A stretch of DNA of 64,000 bases from Heminiphilus faecis (GCF_008728965.1 NZ_VSMC01000003.1:78177-142176), one strand, 5' to 3'. Shown: positions 35,200 through 45,508, counted from the stretch's first letter. Numbers and translations are program-made. Notes: a model not told the origin generated them from the sequence alone.

Positions 35200-35248
35200 C
35201 AAAATTAAAAAAAACTCCCGACATTAACGGAATTAAATCGTAACTTTG
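35200..35248. promoter_or_regulatory. Divergent -7 boxes of yicC (minus) and tsaB (plus)
   Basis: TAATTTTG reads on the minus strand at 35200-35207 and TAACTTTG on the plus strand at 35241-35248, 33 bases apart. The promoters are therefore nearly face to face and could interfere. Confidence 0.6.
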
Positions 35249-35275
35249 TAATAAATTATTCAATGATAAAAGTAA

Positions 35276-35968
35276 ATGGCGGCAATTTTAAATATCGAAA
35301 CATCGACCGACGTATGCTCCGTAGCGCTAACCTACGACGGCCAAGTAGTGGCACAACGGGAGGATTATCGCGGACATAACCACGCCACACTGTTAAGCGG
35401 TTACATCAAGGACTGCATGGATGAAGCAAAGAACAAAAACCTGAAACTTGACGCCATAGCGGTAAGCATAGGTCCGGGAAGCTATACAGGTCTGCGCATA
35501 GGGCTTTCGGAAGCCAAAGGACTTGCCTATGCTCTTGACGTGCCCCTGATAGGTGTCGATACATTGGCCATAATGGCAGTGACGGTGATGTTCAGCGATT
35601 TTTTTGACAGTGACGTAATGTTTGCACCGATGATTGATGCCCGTCGTATGGAAGTTTATACGGCCGTCTACAATTATGCGTTGGAAACCTTGCTCGCCCC
35701 AACACCGCTCATCCTTGACGAAAACAGCTATGACCGGTATCTTGACCGCGGCCCTGTAATATTCTTCGGAAACGGAAGCGACAAAGCCAAGCCTCTTCTT
35801 GAGAAGCACAAAAACGCCAACTTCATAACAGAGATACATCCATTGGCTGTCAACATGACGGCTCTTTCGGAACGTGCCTACAGAAACCGCGATTTTCTTG
35901 ATCTCGCCTACTCCACTCCACAGTATCTGAAAGAGTTTCAAGCTACCAAACCAAAATCGATTTTCTAA
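35276..35968 (+). CDS. tsaB: tRNA N6-adenosine threonylcarbamoyltransferase complex subunit TsaB
   Basis: The 230-residue product has the ASKHA-fold start ILNIETSTDVCSVAL, the HNHATLLSGYI segment and SIGPGSYTGLRIGLSEAKGLAYAL, diagnostic for TsaB. It scaffolds TsaD and TsaE in making t6A37 in tRNAs that read ANN codons. The catalytic metal-binding residues of TsaD are absent, as expected. Confidence 0.94.
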   Translation: MAAILNIETSTDVCSVALTYDGQVVAQREDYRGHNHATLLSGYIKDCMDEAKNKNLKLDAIAVSIGPGSYTGLRIGLSEAKGLAYALDVPLIGVDTLAIMAVTVMFSDFFDSDVMFAPMIDARRMEVYTAVYNYALETLLAPTPLILDENSYDRYLDRGPVIFFGNGSDKAKPLLEKHKNANFITEIHPLAVNMTALSERAYRNRDFLDLAYSTPQYLKEFQATKPKSIF

Positions 35969-36011
35969 CCGGTCACACCCGCTTAAACAATCCAATCATA
36001 AAATATAACCG

Positions 36012-36968
36012 ATGAAAATAACCGATTTCATAGCGGCCAACGGCCGCACCGGATTTTCATTTGAGGTACTGCCTCCGCTCAAAGGACGCGGTATAGCACA
36101 ATTGTTTCGCAACATAGATTCACTTAAGGAATTCAATCCGCTGTATATCAATATAACCACTCATCGCAGTGAAATGGTGTACAAAAACACTCCTGACGGA
36201 CTTTACCAGAAAGTAAGTGAACGAAGCCGCCCCGGTACCGTGGCTGTGGCAGCCGCCATCCAGCAAAAGTACGGCATACCGGCTGTGCCTCATATAATAT
36301 GTAGTGGTTTCTCAAAAATAGAAACCGAGTATGCCCTCATAGACCTCAACTTTCTCGGCATAACCAACCTGCTCATTTTACGCGGTGATAAAGCGAAACA
36401 CGACAATCGGTTCATACCGAACGACAACGGATATGCCCATGCATCGGAATTGCAGATGCAGGTAAATGAGTTTAACAGGGGCTACTTCATCGACGGCACA
36501 AAGATGGACATCGTCACCGGAGAACAGTTTTCGTATGGAGTGGCCGGCTATCCGGAAAAGCATGAAGAAGCGCCCAACCCAGACATAGATCTGCAATATC
36601 TTAAACACAAGGTCGATAACGGGGCCGAATATATCGTGACCCAAATGTTTTTTGACAACGAAAAGTACTACAATTTTGTCGACAGGTGTCGTAGGGCGGG
36701 CATAAATGTTCCGGTTATTCCGGGTTTAAAACCCATCACGACAAAAAGCCAACTTACCCTTCTGCCCAAAGTCTTTCATGTCGATCTCCCCATGGAACTT
36801 GCCAAAGAACTTATAGCCTGCGAAAACGACGCACAGGCAAAGGAGATCGGTATCGAATGGTGCAAAGGACAGGCCGCCGACCTTATTGCCCACAATGTGC
36901 CAAGTATACACTTTTACTCATTAAACGCCACAAAAAGCGTAGAGACCGTAGCCCGCGCCGTTTATTGA
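36012..36968 (+). CDS. metF: Methylenetetrahydrofolate reductase
   Basis: The 318-residue TIM-barrel protein begins with GRTGFSFEVLPPLKG (catalytic Glu) and carries LILRGDKAKHDN, GVAGYPEKHEEAPN and EYIVTQMFFDNEKYYNFVDRCR, all MetF hallmarks for FAD and folate binding. It reduces 5,10-methylene-THF to 5-methyl-THF for methionine synthesis. It lies 43 bases after tsaB and 16 before holB on the same strand. Confidence 0.96.
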   Translation: MKITDFIAANGRTGFSFEVLPPLKGRGIAQLFRNIDSLKEFNPLYINITTHRSEMVYKNTPDGLYQKVSERSRPGTVAVAAAIQQKYGIPAVPHIICSGFSKIETEYALIDLNFLGITNLLILRGDKAKHDNRFIPNDNGYAHASELQMQVNEFNRGYFIDGTKMDIVTGEQFSYGVAGYPEKHEEAPNPDIDLQYLKHKVDNGAEYIVTQMFFDNEKYYNFVDRCRRAGINVPVIPGLKPITTKSQLTLLPKVFHVDLPMELAKELIACENDAQAKEIGIEWCKGQAADLIAHNVPSIHFYSLNATKSVETVARAVY

Positions 36969-36984
36969 TTAAATTATTTTCTCC

Positions 36985-38109
36985 ATGAAATTCAGTGACA
37001 TACCATCACATCAGACCGCCAAAGAACGTCTGCGGGCAATGATTGACAACGACCGTATACCACACGCCGTTCTGCTTGAGGGTCCGGCCGGAATCGGTAA
37101 ATTCGCTCTTGCACGCGCTACTGCCCAATACATACACTGCGAAAACCGCACCGATGGTGACAGTTGCGGAGTATGCCCGTCATGTGTGCAGCATCAGTCG
37201 TTTAATCATATCGACACTCATTTTGTATTTCCGATTGTAAAGAAAAAGAGCGGACAGACTACCTTGTGTGACGATTATATCGACGAGTGGCGCGACTATT
37301 TATCGCAAAATCCGTATATGGACTTCCAGAACTGGATGACAGCATTAGGCTCACCGACCTCTCAACCGACCATATATGTAGACGAGAGCGACGCACTAAT
37401 ACGAAAGCTCAGCTATACATCGCATGCGGCCCGCTATAAGGTCGCCCTAATATGGCTTCCCGAACGGCTCCATGAGAGCGCGGCCAATAAACTGCTGAAA
37501 CAGATTGAAGAACCGTATTCAGATACAATATTCATACTTGTCAGCAACGAGGCAAAAAAAATATTGCCGACCATATACTCACGCACACAACGCATAGAGT
37601 TAAAACGCCTTGCCGATAATATAATAGCCGATGATCTGACAAAAAATTTCTCGGTAGACCCGGCGGACGCGATGGCATTGGCGCACATTGCCGAAGGCAA
37701 TATGATAAAAGCGCATAACAGCCTGAACCTAAGTCGCGAGAACCATCTGTTTCTCGATCTGTTCATGACCCTTATGCGACAGGCCTACCAGCGACATGTA
37801 AAAGAATTAAAAGAGTGGTCTGCGGAAGTAGCCGCACTCGGACGCGAACAAGAGCTGCGATTCGTTGAATACTGCCAACGTCTTATCCGTGAAAATTTCA
37901 TCTACAATATCAATCGTCCGGAACTGAACTATATGAACCGGGAAGAAGCGATTTTCAGTTCAAAATTCGCCCGTTTTATAAACGAACGCAACGTTCAGAA
38001 CATAATGGCGGAACTCGACAATGCATATACCGACATTGCAGGAAACGGCAACGGCAAAATAGTATTGTTTGACTTGGCGGTAAAAATGATTATATTGCTA
38101 AAAACATAG
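36985..38109 (+). CDS. holB: DNA polymerase III delta' subunit
   Basis: The 374-residue clamp-loader AAA+ subunit has Walker A LLEGPAGIGKFALA, a four-cysteine zinc module (HCENRTDGDSCGVCPSCVQH), YKVALIWLPERLHESAANKLLKQIEEP and the sensor region SRTQRIEL. Unlike E. coli delta', the P-loop lysine is retained. The long charged middle region is common in this phylum. Confidence 0.9.
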   Translation: MKFSDIPSHQTAKERLRAMIDNDRIPHAVLLEGPAGIGKFALARATAQYIHCENRTDGDSCGVCPSCVQHQSFNHIDTHFVFPIVKKKSGQTTLCDDYIDEWRDYLSQNPYMDFQNWMTALGSPTSQPTIYVDESDALIRKLSYTSHAARYKVALIWLPERLHESAANKLLKQIEEPYSDTIFILVSNEAKKILPTIYSRTQRIELKRLADNIIADDLTKNFSVDPADAMALAHIAEGNMIKAHNSLNLSRENHLFLDLFMTLMRQAYQRHVKELKEWSAEVAALGREQELRFVEYCQRLIRENFIYNINRPELNYMNREEAIFSSKFARFINERNVQNIMAELDNAYTDIAGNGNGKIVLFDLAVKMIILLKT

Positions 38110-38115
38110 TCTGTC

Positions 38116-41079
38116 ATGAAGCCTTTTCTGCAAAGTATAGCCGAGGTATACCATGACCGGGAAAAAGACAGACTGATTGACTACTGTTTCGTATTCCCCA
38201 ATAAACGTAGCGGAACATTCTTTCGTCAATATCTGTCGCAATGCACACCTTCGGGTACCCCTTTCTTCGAGCCTGCGGTAATAACGATAAGCGAATTTAT
38301 ATCATCATTTTCCGATTATGTGGAAGCATCGCGTTACGACCTGCTGTTCACCCTTTTTACCGAATATGCGAAATTGTCGAAAGAAACCGAGGACTTCGAC
38401 AAATTTGTATTCTGGGGCGACATGCTTGTCAATGACTTCAACGATGTAGACCGTTATCTTGCCGATGCGCACCAACTGTTCAGAAACGTAAAAAATGTAC
38501 GTGAAATAGCCACCGATTTTCTTACAGAAGAGCAAAAAGAGGTCATAACCCGATATTGGGATGTCGACCTGCAATCCTATAGCCCCGAACAATTCTGGAC
38601 CCATCTCACCAAAGAAGGAGAGCCTCGGGTAAACAGAGACTCATTCGTGCAACTATGGGAGATACTCGACCCGTTATATCATGCGGTAAAAAATAGCCTT
38701 GCATCAAGAGGCCTCTGCTACTCAGGCATGCAATACCGCGAAGTCGCTGAAAAACTAAGCGGCATGACCGCCGACAAGCTGCCCTATTCACGCATAATAT
38801 TTGTGGGGTTCAATGTTCTTTCCACATCGGAAATACATATTTTCAGCCGGTTGCGCGATATCGGGACAGCTGATTTTTATTGGGATTATAATCTACCCAA
38901 AGAGATTAAAGAAAATTGCTCGGCTACGCACTTCATACGCAAATATGTAAAAGAGTTTCCCTCTCGATACGATTTATCGGACGAATCCATGTCTTTGCCA
39001 GATATAGAGATTGTAAGCGTGCCGTCCAATGTGGGGCAAGTAAAACTTGCAGGAGACATAATCAGACAAATGACCGTTGACGGCGTTATAGTCAACCCGG
39101 ACAACGCAATAGATACGGCGGTAGTATTGCCGTCGGAAGAACTGTTTGTCGACCTGCTCCATTCGGTGCCGCCTGAAATCTCGACAATAAACATAACCAT
39201 GGGTTATCCGCTCCGTCAGACATCGGTCGCGGTGCTTATGCGCAATATAATGTCAATGCATCTTCGTGCAAAAAAAGTGCGCGGACTATGGCACTTCTTC
39301 TATGAAGATGTAAAATACGTTATCACCCATAGCCTTATAATTTCATTTGCCGGAAAATCGTGCGAAACTCTGAAAAACGATATTGAAACCCGACGCATGT
39401 TCCTTATACCGTCAGACTACATCGCCGCAAACTATCCCGATCTGACAACGGTATTTTTCCCGGTAGAGGACCTGATGTCGAGCAATAACGTATTCAGATA
39501 CGTATCGGAACTTACCGAATATATTTTATCGGAACTGGCAAAAGCGCCAAAAGACAGTAACAACGCACTCGAAACCGGTTTTGTGACACGCTACCGACAA
39601 TCGGTCGAACAGCTCCAGCGTGCTACGGAAAAATACGGCATCACCATGCGCGACAACACATTCTTTCATCTGATAGAACGTACTGTCAATACCGAAACTG
39701 TCAATTTCGTCGGTGAGCCATTGTCAGGACTTCAGATCATGGGCGTGCTCGAAACCCGTGCGCTTGACTTCAAAAACATCATACTTCTGTCAATGAACGA
39801 GCGAATATTTCCACGTAAACATTATTCCCGCTCATTCATACCCAATGTACTGAGGCAATGCTATGGATTGTCCACCATGGAATTTCAGGAATGCATATAT
39901 GCTTACTACTTTTATCGGCTTATCTCACGAGCATCAAATGTAAAGCTTCTATATGACGGGCGCACATCAGGGCTTAAAGGGGGCGAGATGTCACGTTACT
40001 TGTACCAGCTGCTCTATATGTTTCCGTCAGACAATTTGAAGAGACTAAACGCATGCTTCAATGTACCGGCCACACATGCCGGCGAATCATTTTCAGTAAC
40101 CAAGGATGACCGGATAATGTCGCGGATAAATTGCTATCTGTCAACATCCGACAACAAACGCTATCTTTCGGCATCAGCCATTAACACATATCTGCAGTGT
40201 CCGTTAAAATTTTATTTCGGATATGTGGAAAACGTGCGGGCCGAGGAAGAAATGAAAGATTATGTCGACGAAAGCCGCTTCGGACGCATAGTTCACGAAG
40301 TACTTGAGTTTTCCTACAAGCGCATGCGCGGTCCTGCAGCCAAAGTCGAAATAACAGCTGAAGTCATCGAACGCCTTAAAAGCGAGACCGTAAAACTTGA
40401 CAGCATCATAACTTCATCAATAAATAAACTCTACAACAATCTGCCTTCACAGACAGGTGACAACGAAGAGTATGAAAATCTCACTCCTCTTACAGGTGAG
40501 ACAAAGATACTCGGTGAGCTAATCAGGGAATTTGTAATAACACTGTTTGACCGGGAAAAAGCATTTGTACCGTTTTACTTCGTTGAAGGCGAACGCGAAG
40601 TGTTTACTGACCTTCCGCTTGATGATACACGCAGCTATAACATACGTGGAAGCATAGACCGTATTGATGAAATGACCGATGGCCGTGTAAGAATCGTAGA
40701 CTACAAAACCGGCAACGATGAGATAAAGGTCATGGACCTTAACGACCTTACAGAAAGTACTGCGACAAAATCGCACAACAAAGGTGTGTTGCAGCTATTC
40801 CTGTACTGCAACATGCACGCCCGCGACCGTCACTTCACCGGAGCGATATGGCCCATGCTGTACGCTATGAAGAAAATATTTACCGACGGGCTGCAACCGG
40901 TTAAAATAGAAGGAGAACCGCTGTATGACTACATAATCCACAATGATGCCGTGATGGAGGCCCTCAACAGCAAGTTGCGTAACCTGTTTGACCGTGATAC
41001 TCCTTTCGTGCCAACCCCATCGGACAAGCACTGCCATTACTGCGACTTTAAAGCCATGTGCGGCATGGCGCCGTCTTAA
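38116..41079 (+). CDS. PD-(D/E)XK nuclease family protein, AddB-like
   Basis: A 987-residue protein. The N-terminus has VFPNKRSGTFFRQYL in the position of the degenerate helicase P-loop of AddB. The centre is inactivated helicase-like (LETRALDFKNIILLSMNE). The C-terminus has a RecB-type nuclease: LSASAINTYLQCPLKFYF, FGRIVHEVLE, GSIDRIDEMTDGRVRIVDYKTGN (Asp, Asp-x-Lys) and the closing HCHYCDFKAMCG. Together with the Cys in LQCPLKF this forms the expected 4Fe-4S staple. It is therefore the B subunit of an AddAB-type double-strand break resection complex. AddA is not next to it in this window. Confidence 0.85.
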   Translation: MKPFLQSIAEVYHDREKDRLIDYCFVFPNKRSGTFFRQYLSQCTPSGTPFFEPAVITISEFISSFSDYVEASRYDLLFTLFTEYAKLSKETEDFDKFVFWGDMLVNDFNDVDRYLADAHQLFRNVKNVREIATDFLTEEQKEVITRYWDVDLQSYSPEQFWTHLTKEGEPRVNRDSFVQLWEILDPLYHAVKNSLASRGLCYSGMQYREVAEKLSGMTADKLPYSRIIFVGFNVLSTSEIHIFSRLRDIGTADFYWDYNLPKEIKENCSATHFIRKYVKEFPSRYDLSDESMSLPDIEIVSVPSNVGQVKLAGDIIRQMTVDGVIVNPDNAIDTAVVLPSEELFVDLLHSVPPEISTINITMGYPLRQTSVAVLMRNIMSMHLRAKKVRGLWHFFYEDVKYVITHSLIISFAGKSCETLKNDIETRRMFLIPSDYIAANYPDLTTVFFPVEDLMSSNNVFRYVSELTEYILSELAKAPKDSNNALETGFVTRYRQSVEQLQRATEKYGITMRDNTFFHLIERTVNTETVNFVGEPLSGLQIMGVLETRALDFKNIILLSMNERIFPRKHYSRSFIPNVLRQCYGLSTMEFQECIYAYYFYRLISRASNVKLLYDGRTSGLKGGEMSRYLYQLLYMFPSDNLKRLNACFNVPATHAGESFSVTKDDRIMSRINCYLSTSDNKRYLSASAINTYLQCPLKFYFGYVENVRAEEEMKDYVDESRFGRIVHEVLEFSYKRMRGPAAKVEITAEVIERLKSETVKLDSIITSSINKLYNNLPSQTGDNEEYENLTPLTGETKILGELIREFVITLFDREKAFVPFYFVEGEREVFTDLPLDDTRSYNIRGSIDRIDEMTDGRVRIVDYKTGNDEIKVMDLNDLTESTATKSHNKGVLQLFLYCNMHARDRHFTGAIWPMLYAMKKIFTDGLQPVKIEGEPLYDYIIHNDAVMEALNSKLRNLFDRDTPFVPTPSDKHCHYCDFKAMCGMAPS

Positions 41080-41089
41080 ATACACATAC

Positions 41090-42199
41090 ATGGCCGGAGT
41101 TTATATACATATACCGTTTTGCCACTCAAAGTGTGCTTACTGCGATTTTTACTCGATCCCAAGACAAGAAGCCGTGTCAGATTATGTGTATGCACTGCTT
41201 AAAGAATGGGATGCAAGACATAATGAACTGACAGATCCGATAACGACCGTATACTTAGGAGGTGGTACTCCTTCATTATTATCTCCGGCCATGCTGTCGG
41301 CGATAACATCGGTTTTTGCAACACCCGACGTCAAGGAATTTACCATCGAAGCCAATCCGGAAGACATCACCGAACAATGGGCGGAACATATAATCGGTTC
41401 AGGCATAAACAGAGTAAGTTTAGGCATACAGTCGCTCATCGACAGAGAGCTATCAGCTGTTGGCCGACGCCATACCGCGGCTGAAGCCGTCAAAGCAATC
41501 GAAACCTTGCGCAAGACCGGCATCACAGAGATAAGCGGCGACCTTATATACGGACTGCCGGAACAGACCGTCGATACATGGCGATACTCGCTCGACACAT
41601 TGGCCGCTCTCGGACTGCCCCATATATCGGCCTACTCTCTGTCATATGAAGAAGGCACCCGTCTGCACGCGCGGCTTCTTGCGGGAAAGCTCCAAGAAAC
41701 CGACGAAGATACCGTGGCCGCCATGTATGAGTACATGACGCGAACGCTTGATTCGGCCGGATACGAGCACTACGAGATATCCAATTTTGCCAAGCCCGGA
41801 CATAGAGCACAACACAATAGCTCATATTGGCACTTCATTCCCTACCTCGGCCTCGGACCGGGCGCCCACAGCTTTGACGGAAAGATAAGGAGAGTCAACA
41901 AAGCCGACCTGCGTGGATACATATCGGCTATGACCACCGGCAGCATTTTTTTCACGGAAGAAGACGAATCGCCTGCTGATCTGCTAAACGACTATATAAT
42001 AACAGGACTGCGCACAATGGAGGGTATTGACTTGAACAACATGGCCGCAAAGTTTGGACAAAGACAAACGGTCGGCTTCATGAACCGGTGTCGCCCGTAT
42101 ATAAGAAATGGCAGTCTTACCGAGCATGGAACCCGCATATGCTTCGATGAAGCATCATGGCTCGTATCTGATGGTGTACTGCGGGAACTTATCTATTGA
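41090..42199 (+). CDS. hemW: Radical SAM family heme chaperone HemW
   Basis: From the ATG at 41090 the protein is 369 residues; an upstream ATG would add 34 residues inside the addB end. It begins MAGVYIHIPFCHSKCAYCDF, carrying the CxxxCxxC cluster with the extra Cys typical of HemW-type proteins. VYLGGGTPSLL, IEANPEDIT and GVNRVSLGIQS-like GINRVSLGIQSL follow. HemW delivers heme to target enzymes; older annotations call it oxygen-independent coproporphyrinogen oxidase. Confidence 0.92.
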   Translation: MAGVYIHIPFCHSKCAYCDFYSIPRQEAVSDYVYALLKEWDARHNELTDPITTVYLGGGTPSLLSPAMLSAITSVFATPDVKEFTIEANPEDITEQWAEHIIGSGINRVSLGIQSLIDRELSAVGRRHTAAEAVKAIETLRKTGITEISGDLIYGLPEQTVDTWRYSLDTLAALGLPHISAYSLSYEEGTRLHARLLAGKLQETDEDTVAAMYEYMTRTLDSAGYEHYEISNFAKPGHRAQHNSSYWHFIPYLGLGPGAHSFDGKIRRVNKADLRGYISAMTTGSIFFTEEDESPADLLNDYIITGLRTMEGIDLNNMAAKFGQRQTVGFMNRCRPYIRNGSLTEHGTRICFDEASWLVSDGVLRELIY

Positions 42200-42201
42200 C
42201 G

Positions 42202-42675
42202 TCAGTCATGATGGTAGGGCTCGCCACGCAATATTGTCATGGCCCGATAAAGCTGTTCGGTAAAAAAGAGTCGTATCATTTCGTGGGAGAATGTCATCTT
42301 TGACAGTGACAGCAGACCGTCGGCTCTGTCATAAACCGACTTGGAGAAACCATAAGGGCCTCCGACAATAAACAGCAGACGTTTTGGCACTATGCTCATC
42401 ATGCGGTCCATAAAGCCTGCAAACTCACGCGATGTCATCTCACGTCCTTTCTCGTCAAGCAACATGACCCTGTCGCCCGGCTTTATATAATCGAGAAACT
42501 GTACCCCTTCAAGTTCTTTCTGCCGCTCCTCGGTCATTGATTTTGTAGATTTTACGTCAGGCAGACAAGTGATGTCAAACGGCACATAATGCCCGAGTCG
42601 TTTCACATAATTGTCGACACCCTCCTGAAGATAGCGTGACATCGTACGCCCTATTACCACCAGCTCAACTTTCAT
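42202..42675 (-). CDS. rlmH: 23S rRNA (pseudouridine1915-N3)-methyltransferase RlmH
   Basis: The 157-residue SPOUT protein shows MKVELVVIGRTMSRYLQEGVDNYVKRL at the start, DRVMLLDEKGREMTSREFAGF, and FIVGGPYGFSKSVYDRADGLLSLSKMTFSHEMIRLFFTEQLYRA at the end, split across the family motifs. It methylates m3-psi1915 in helix 69. It converges on hemW with two bases between the stops and has a TAATTTTG box at 42704-42711. Confidence 0.96.
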   Translation of the reverse strand: MKVELVVIGRTMSRYLQEGVDNYVKRLGHYVPFDITCLPDVKSTKSMTEERQKELEGVQFLDYIKPGDRVMLLDEKGREMTSREFAGFMDRMMSIVPKRLLFIVGGPYGFSKSVYDRADGLLSLSKMTFSHEMIRLFFTEQLYRAMTILRGEPYHHD

Positions 42676-42703
42676 AACTCCTCATTATATAATATCTGCA
42701 ATA

Positions 42704-42711
42704 CAAAATTA
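42704..42711 (-). promoter_or_regulatory. -7 box of rlmH
   Basis: The minus strand reads TAATTTTG, 28 bases upstream of the start. Confidence 0.55.
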
Positions 42712-42854
42712 ACCAATCTATCACACAAAACAAAGCACAATTGGTTTCAATCGTCAATATTTGACGATGCTATGCAGACGGTTACCGGCTCAAACGGCAA
42801 GAACGCAAGCAATCAATAATAATATCATTATCAGCCTGCCTGTCGCTATGTTTT

Positions 42855-43232
42855 TTAGTGAATATTATATATTTGCAATTTTAATTCATAGTTATTTTTA
42901 TCCTTTTGAGGTACGAGTGTGGTTTGAAGGCATGGCTCTGCCGGTCGACCGTATCTGTCAAATTTAAGTCGCTTGTCCTCGTCGAGATCCTGAAAGGCTC
43001 GTATTGAAACTTCCTTGTCAATCACTGTTGAGAAATCAACAGGTATTATGACTGCATCTTCCTCCACCTCGATTGCGACTTTGAGAAGTTCTTTGTCTTC
43101 GCAAGTCACAGATAGATAGAGAGTCCCATCGACATACGGCAACTCGCTCAAAGTAATTGTACAGGCCGTAGATTCGGCTTTCGCACTGACGCATATCGCT
43201 ATCAATGCGAAGACTAATAATAATTTCTTCAT
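42855..43232 (-). CDS. DUF2141 family exported protein
   Basis: The 125-residue protein has a clean signal peptide (LLLVFALIAICVSAKA). The body shows the DUF2141 pattern AIRAFQDLDEDKRLKFDRYGRPAEP (split: SIRAFQDLDEDK and FDRYGRPAEP), a beta-sandwich with a calcium-like acidic loop. Its ATG overlaps the stop of the outer-membrane barrel gene by four bases, so both belong to one unit and probably act together at the envelope. Function unknown. Confidence 0.85.
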   Translation of the reverse strand: MKKLLLVFALIAICVSAKAESTACTITLSELPYVDGTLYLSVTCEDKELLKVAIEVEEDAVIIPVDFSTVIDKEVSIRAFQDLDEDKRLKFDRYGRPAEPCLQTTLVPQKDKNNYELKLQIYNIH

Positions 43233-45295
43233 TTTTTCACGTTACTTATTGATTCATACGATTGAGAGTTGTGTAATTTGCGTTGTGATGTGCTTCGCTT
43301 TTTACCTTTGTAAAGATTTAATGTTACCCCTACCCAAAATAGCTGGCGCGTAGATGACACATAGTATTCCCTGTCAAACCCAGCAATAGCATTCAAGTCA
43401 CGGCTTTTCATATTGATATTGCCAATAGGATTAAAGGCTCCTGCCATAAATGTGGCGTTACGGCAGGTATAGCCAACTCCTATATTCAGCATATTATTGT
43501 TGGCGCTGTATATATCCTCGCCCCATAGGACATTGTATGTAGTGTTGTATTTTACCATAATCCACCAAGGACCTTTGACATACATAAGCTGGGAATTTAC
43601 AAAGGGCTGGGAATAATTGTGGCGATAATTGAAACCTTTGCTGACTGTCCTATGCCAGCCACCTTCCAAAGAAAGCGTCAACTGTTTTATGAATATGGGC
43701 AATCCAAACTGTGCCTTGACAGTAAAATTGTTGTTATATCCGAAATTATAGTAGGTCCTGACTATTTGATGCTCAATATATGTTTTTGCACCCATTATTG
43801 GCTTATGGCTGTAGGTATTGCCGACAGTAAATTTTAACGACATTTCCTTGTATCTGCCGTCAAACTCCAATTTTGTTTCATATTGCTGAAAGACTGACAC
43901 AGAGGGATTGCCTCTACTCCATTGGAAACGGTCAACCTGTTGTAGCACAGGATTAAGTTGATTCACTGTTGGAGATACCGTATTTACGTTTCCTATAAAG
44001 GAGATGCCGCCCCATGTGGCTGGTGTATACCGAATATATGTACGTGGATTCGCATTGAAATAATTATGTTTCAACGGCTCTTTCACGCAATAGGCAGTTC
44101 CTCCTATGCCAATACTATATTGAATTTTATCCAAAGTCTGTTTCCATTCAACAAATAAGGCACTTACGACACTTTTTTCATTGACGCTTAAGGATTTATT
44201 ATAGCTTGCATCATTCCACTCGCCCAAACTGCGGATGCCGGATGACAGTGTGCCGTTTCCAATGCGACATTCCCAAACACCTTCACCGAACAACCGGTAT
44301 CCACGGTTGGATATGGTCGTAAATAATTCCACTTCCGATGTCAGATAGCTACGATTGTTGGAGCCGTTTATAACTGTCGGTATCATATTAAAATACAGCT
44401 TGTTGGCTTTATTTATTTTCCAATGCAAATAGACATCCAAATCAATCTGTGTCGATTTTATTGGCAATTCCTCCCGTTCAAAATCATTTCGAGCCTCATA
44501 ACCACCCGTCATAGTAGTTATTCTCCCCTCGGATATATAACGGTCGTTCTTGCGGAATACACGTAACTGAGTATTAAGCAGTAATTTGCTACCTATCGCA
44601 TACGAATGTTGCAACGACACCCTATGTGAAGCCATCCTGTTTGGAGCCTTCATGCCATTTTCCAAACGGATTATTTCTGCTCCGTCTGACAATAAAAAGT
44701 GTTCGGTATTTTTACGGAACGCTGACATTCTCCACATCGGATTGGACTGAAAATCAAGCATCCATTCACTACGGCCTGATGTATATTTCAATGCTCCGGT
44801 ATAATTGCCCCACCCACGGTTTACCGATTGGAGCAGGTTTAGAGATATTCCATAACCTATTTCGCGTCGTTTTACAGTTATGTCTATCACGCCTTTTACT
44901 TCACCGTATCTCACGCCCGGCTCCGATATATATTCCACTTTGGTAATATCTTTAGGAGATAAAGATATGATATCTATTTGCGACGCAGGGCGCCCGTTAA
45001 TCCTTATGGACAAATCACCGCCGCCTAACTTTTCAACAGACCCTGTCGCGGGATTAATAATCAGGTCAGGAATTTGCAACCCCGCAAGTAGTTGAACGCC
45101 GTTGCTTGTTACATCTTTAAGTTCCTTCGATGGATAAAAAAAGGTCTTATTGCCAATTAGTCTATTATCCGATGCAGTTATGACAACCTCATTGAGCTCG
45201 TGCTTTATATACGTCGAATCAAGCAACTCGTTCTGCGCAACAACATTTAGGAATGTGGTCGAGTATAGGAACAATATGACACAATGTAAACGCAT
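43229..45295 (-). CDS. TonB-dependent-receptor-like outer membrane beta-barrel protein
   Basis: The 688-residue product has a signal peptide (FLYSTTFLNVVAQ). A short plug domain follows (LNEVVITASDNRL, LAGLQIPDLIINPATGSVEKLGGGDLSIRINGRPA) and then a barrel of alternating strands ending in aromatic-rich strands (QLFWVGVTLNLYKGKK). It lacks the carboxypeptidase-like N-terminal repeat of SusC proteins and is shorter, resembling the Bacteroidetes outer-membrane barrel family OMP_b-brl_3. The ligand is unknown. It is the first gene of a unit with DUF2141, under a promoter with the palindrome at 45346-45365. Confidence 0.85.
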   Translation of the reverse strand: MRLHCVILFLYSTTFLNVVAQNELLDSTYIKHELNEVVITASDNRLIGNKTFFYPSKELKDVTSNGVQLLAGLQIPDLIINPATGSVEKLGGGDLSIRINGRPASQIDIISLSPKDITKVEYISEPGVRYGEVKGVIDITVKRREIGYGISLNLLQSVNRGWGNYTGALKYTSGRSEWMLDFQSNPMWRMSAFRKNTEHFLLSDGAEIIRLENGMKAPNRMASHRVSLQHSYAIGSKLLLNTQLRVFRKNDRYISEGRITTMTGGYEARNDFEREELPIKSTQIDLDVYLHWKINKANKLYFNMIPTVINGSNNRSYLTSEVELFTTISNRGYRLFGEGVWECRIGNGTLSSGIRSLGEWNDASYNKSLSVNEKSVVSALFVEWKQTLDKIQYSIGIGGTAYCVKEPLKHNYFNANPRTYIRYTPATWGGISFIGNVNTVSPTVNQLNPVLQQVDRFQWSRGNPSVSVFQQYETKLEFDGRYKEMSLKFTVGNTYSHKPIMGAKTYIEHQIVRTYYNFGYNNNFTVKAQFGLPIFIKQLTLSLEGGWHRTVSKGFNYRHNYSQPFVNSQLMYVKGPWWIMVKYNTTYNVLWGEDIYSANNNMLNIGVGYTCRNATFMAGAFNPIGNINMKSRDLNAIAGFDREYYVSSTRQLFWVGVTLNLYKGKKRSTSQRKLHNSQSYESISNVKK

Positions 45296-45318
45296 AAACG
45301 TTAAGCTTGATTATATGG

Positions 45319-45365
45319 CAAAGTTATACCAAAGAAAAATAATGACTCTCAACTTTGTTTTAGAG
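45319..45365 (-). promoter_or_regulatory. Promoter with 20-bp palindromic operator, barrel gene
   Basis: The minus strand -7 box TAACTTTG is at 45319-45326. Exactly 19 bases upstream begins a palindrome of pattern CTCT-N-AA-N6-TT-N-AGAG (45346-45365), occupying the -33 region. The same arrangement precedes the SDR gene at 46237-46283. Confidence 0.6.
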
Positions 45366-45508
45366 TTTTTATTTTTTTATCATATTTCAATAAACATCCG
45401 ACATCAAGTTCTTGATTGCACAAATTCCCATAGAGTCGCGTCTGTCACCGATACTTTAGAAATGACAGAAAGCCTCAAAATCATAAAAGCAAAAATTATT
45501 ATTTTTTG

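Noticed and set aside
40988..41089. 34-residue N-terminal extension of HemW
   Set aside because: It lies within the 3' end of addB in another frame, and the family starts at the ATG at 41090.
43229..45295. SusC-type receptor of a polysaccharide utilisation locus
   Set aside because: The carboxypeptidase-like N-terminal domain and a SusD partner are missing, and the length is well below that of SusC proteins.
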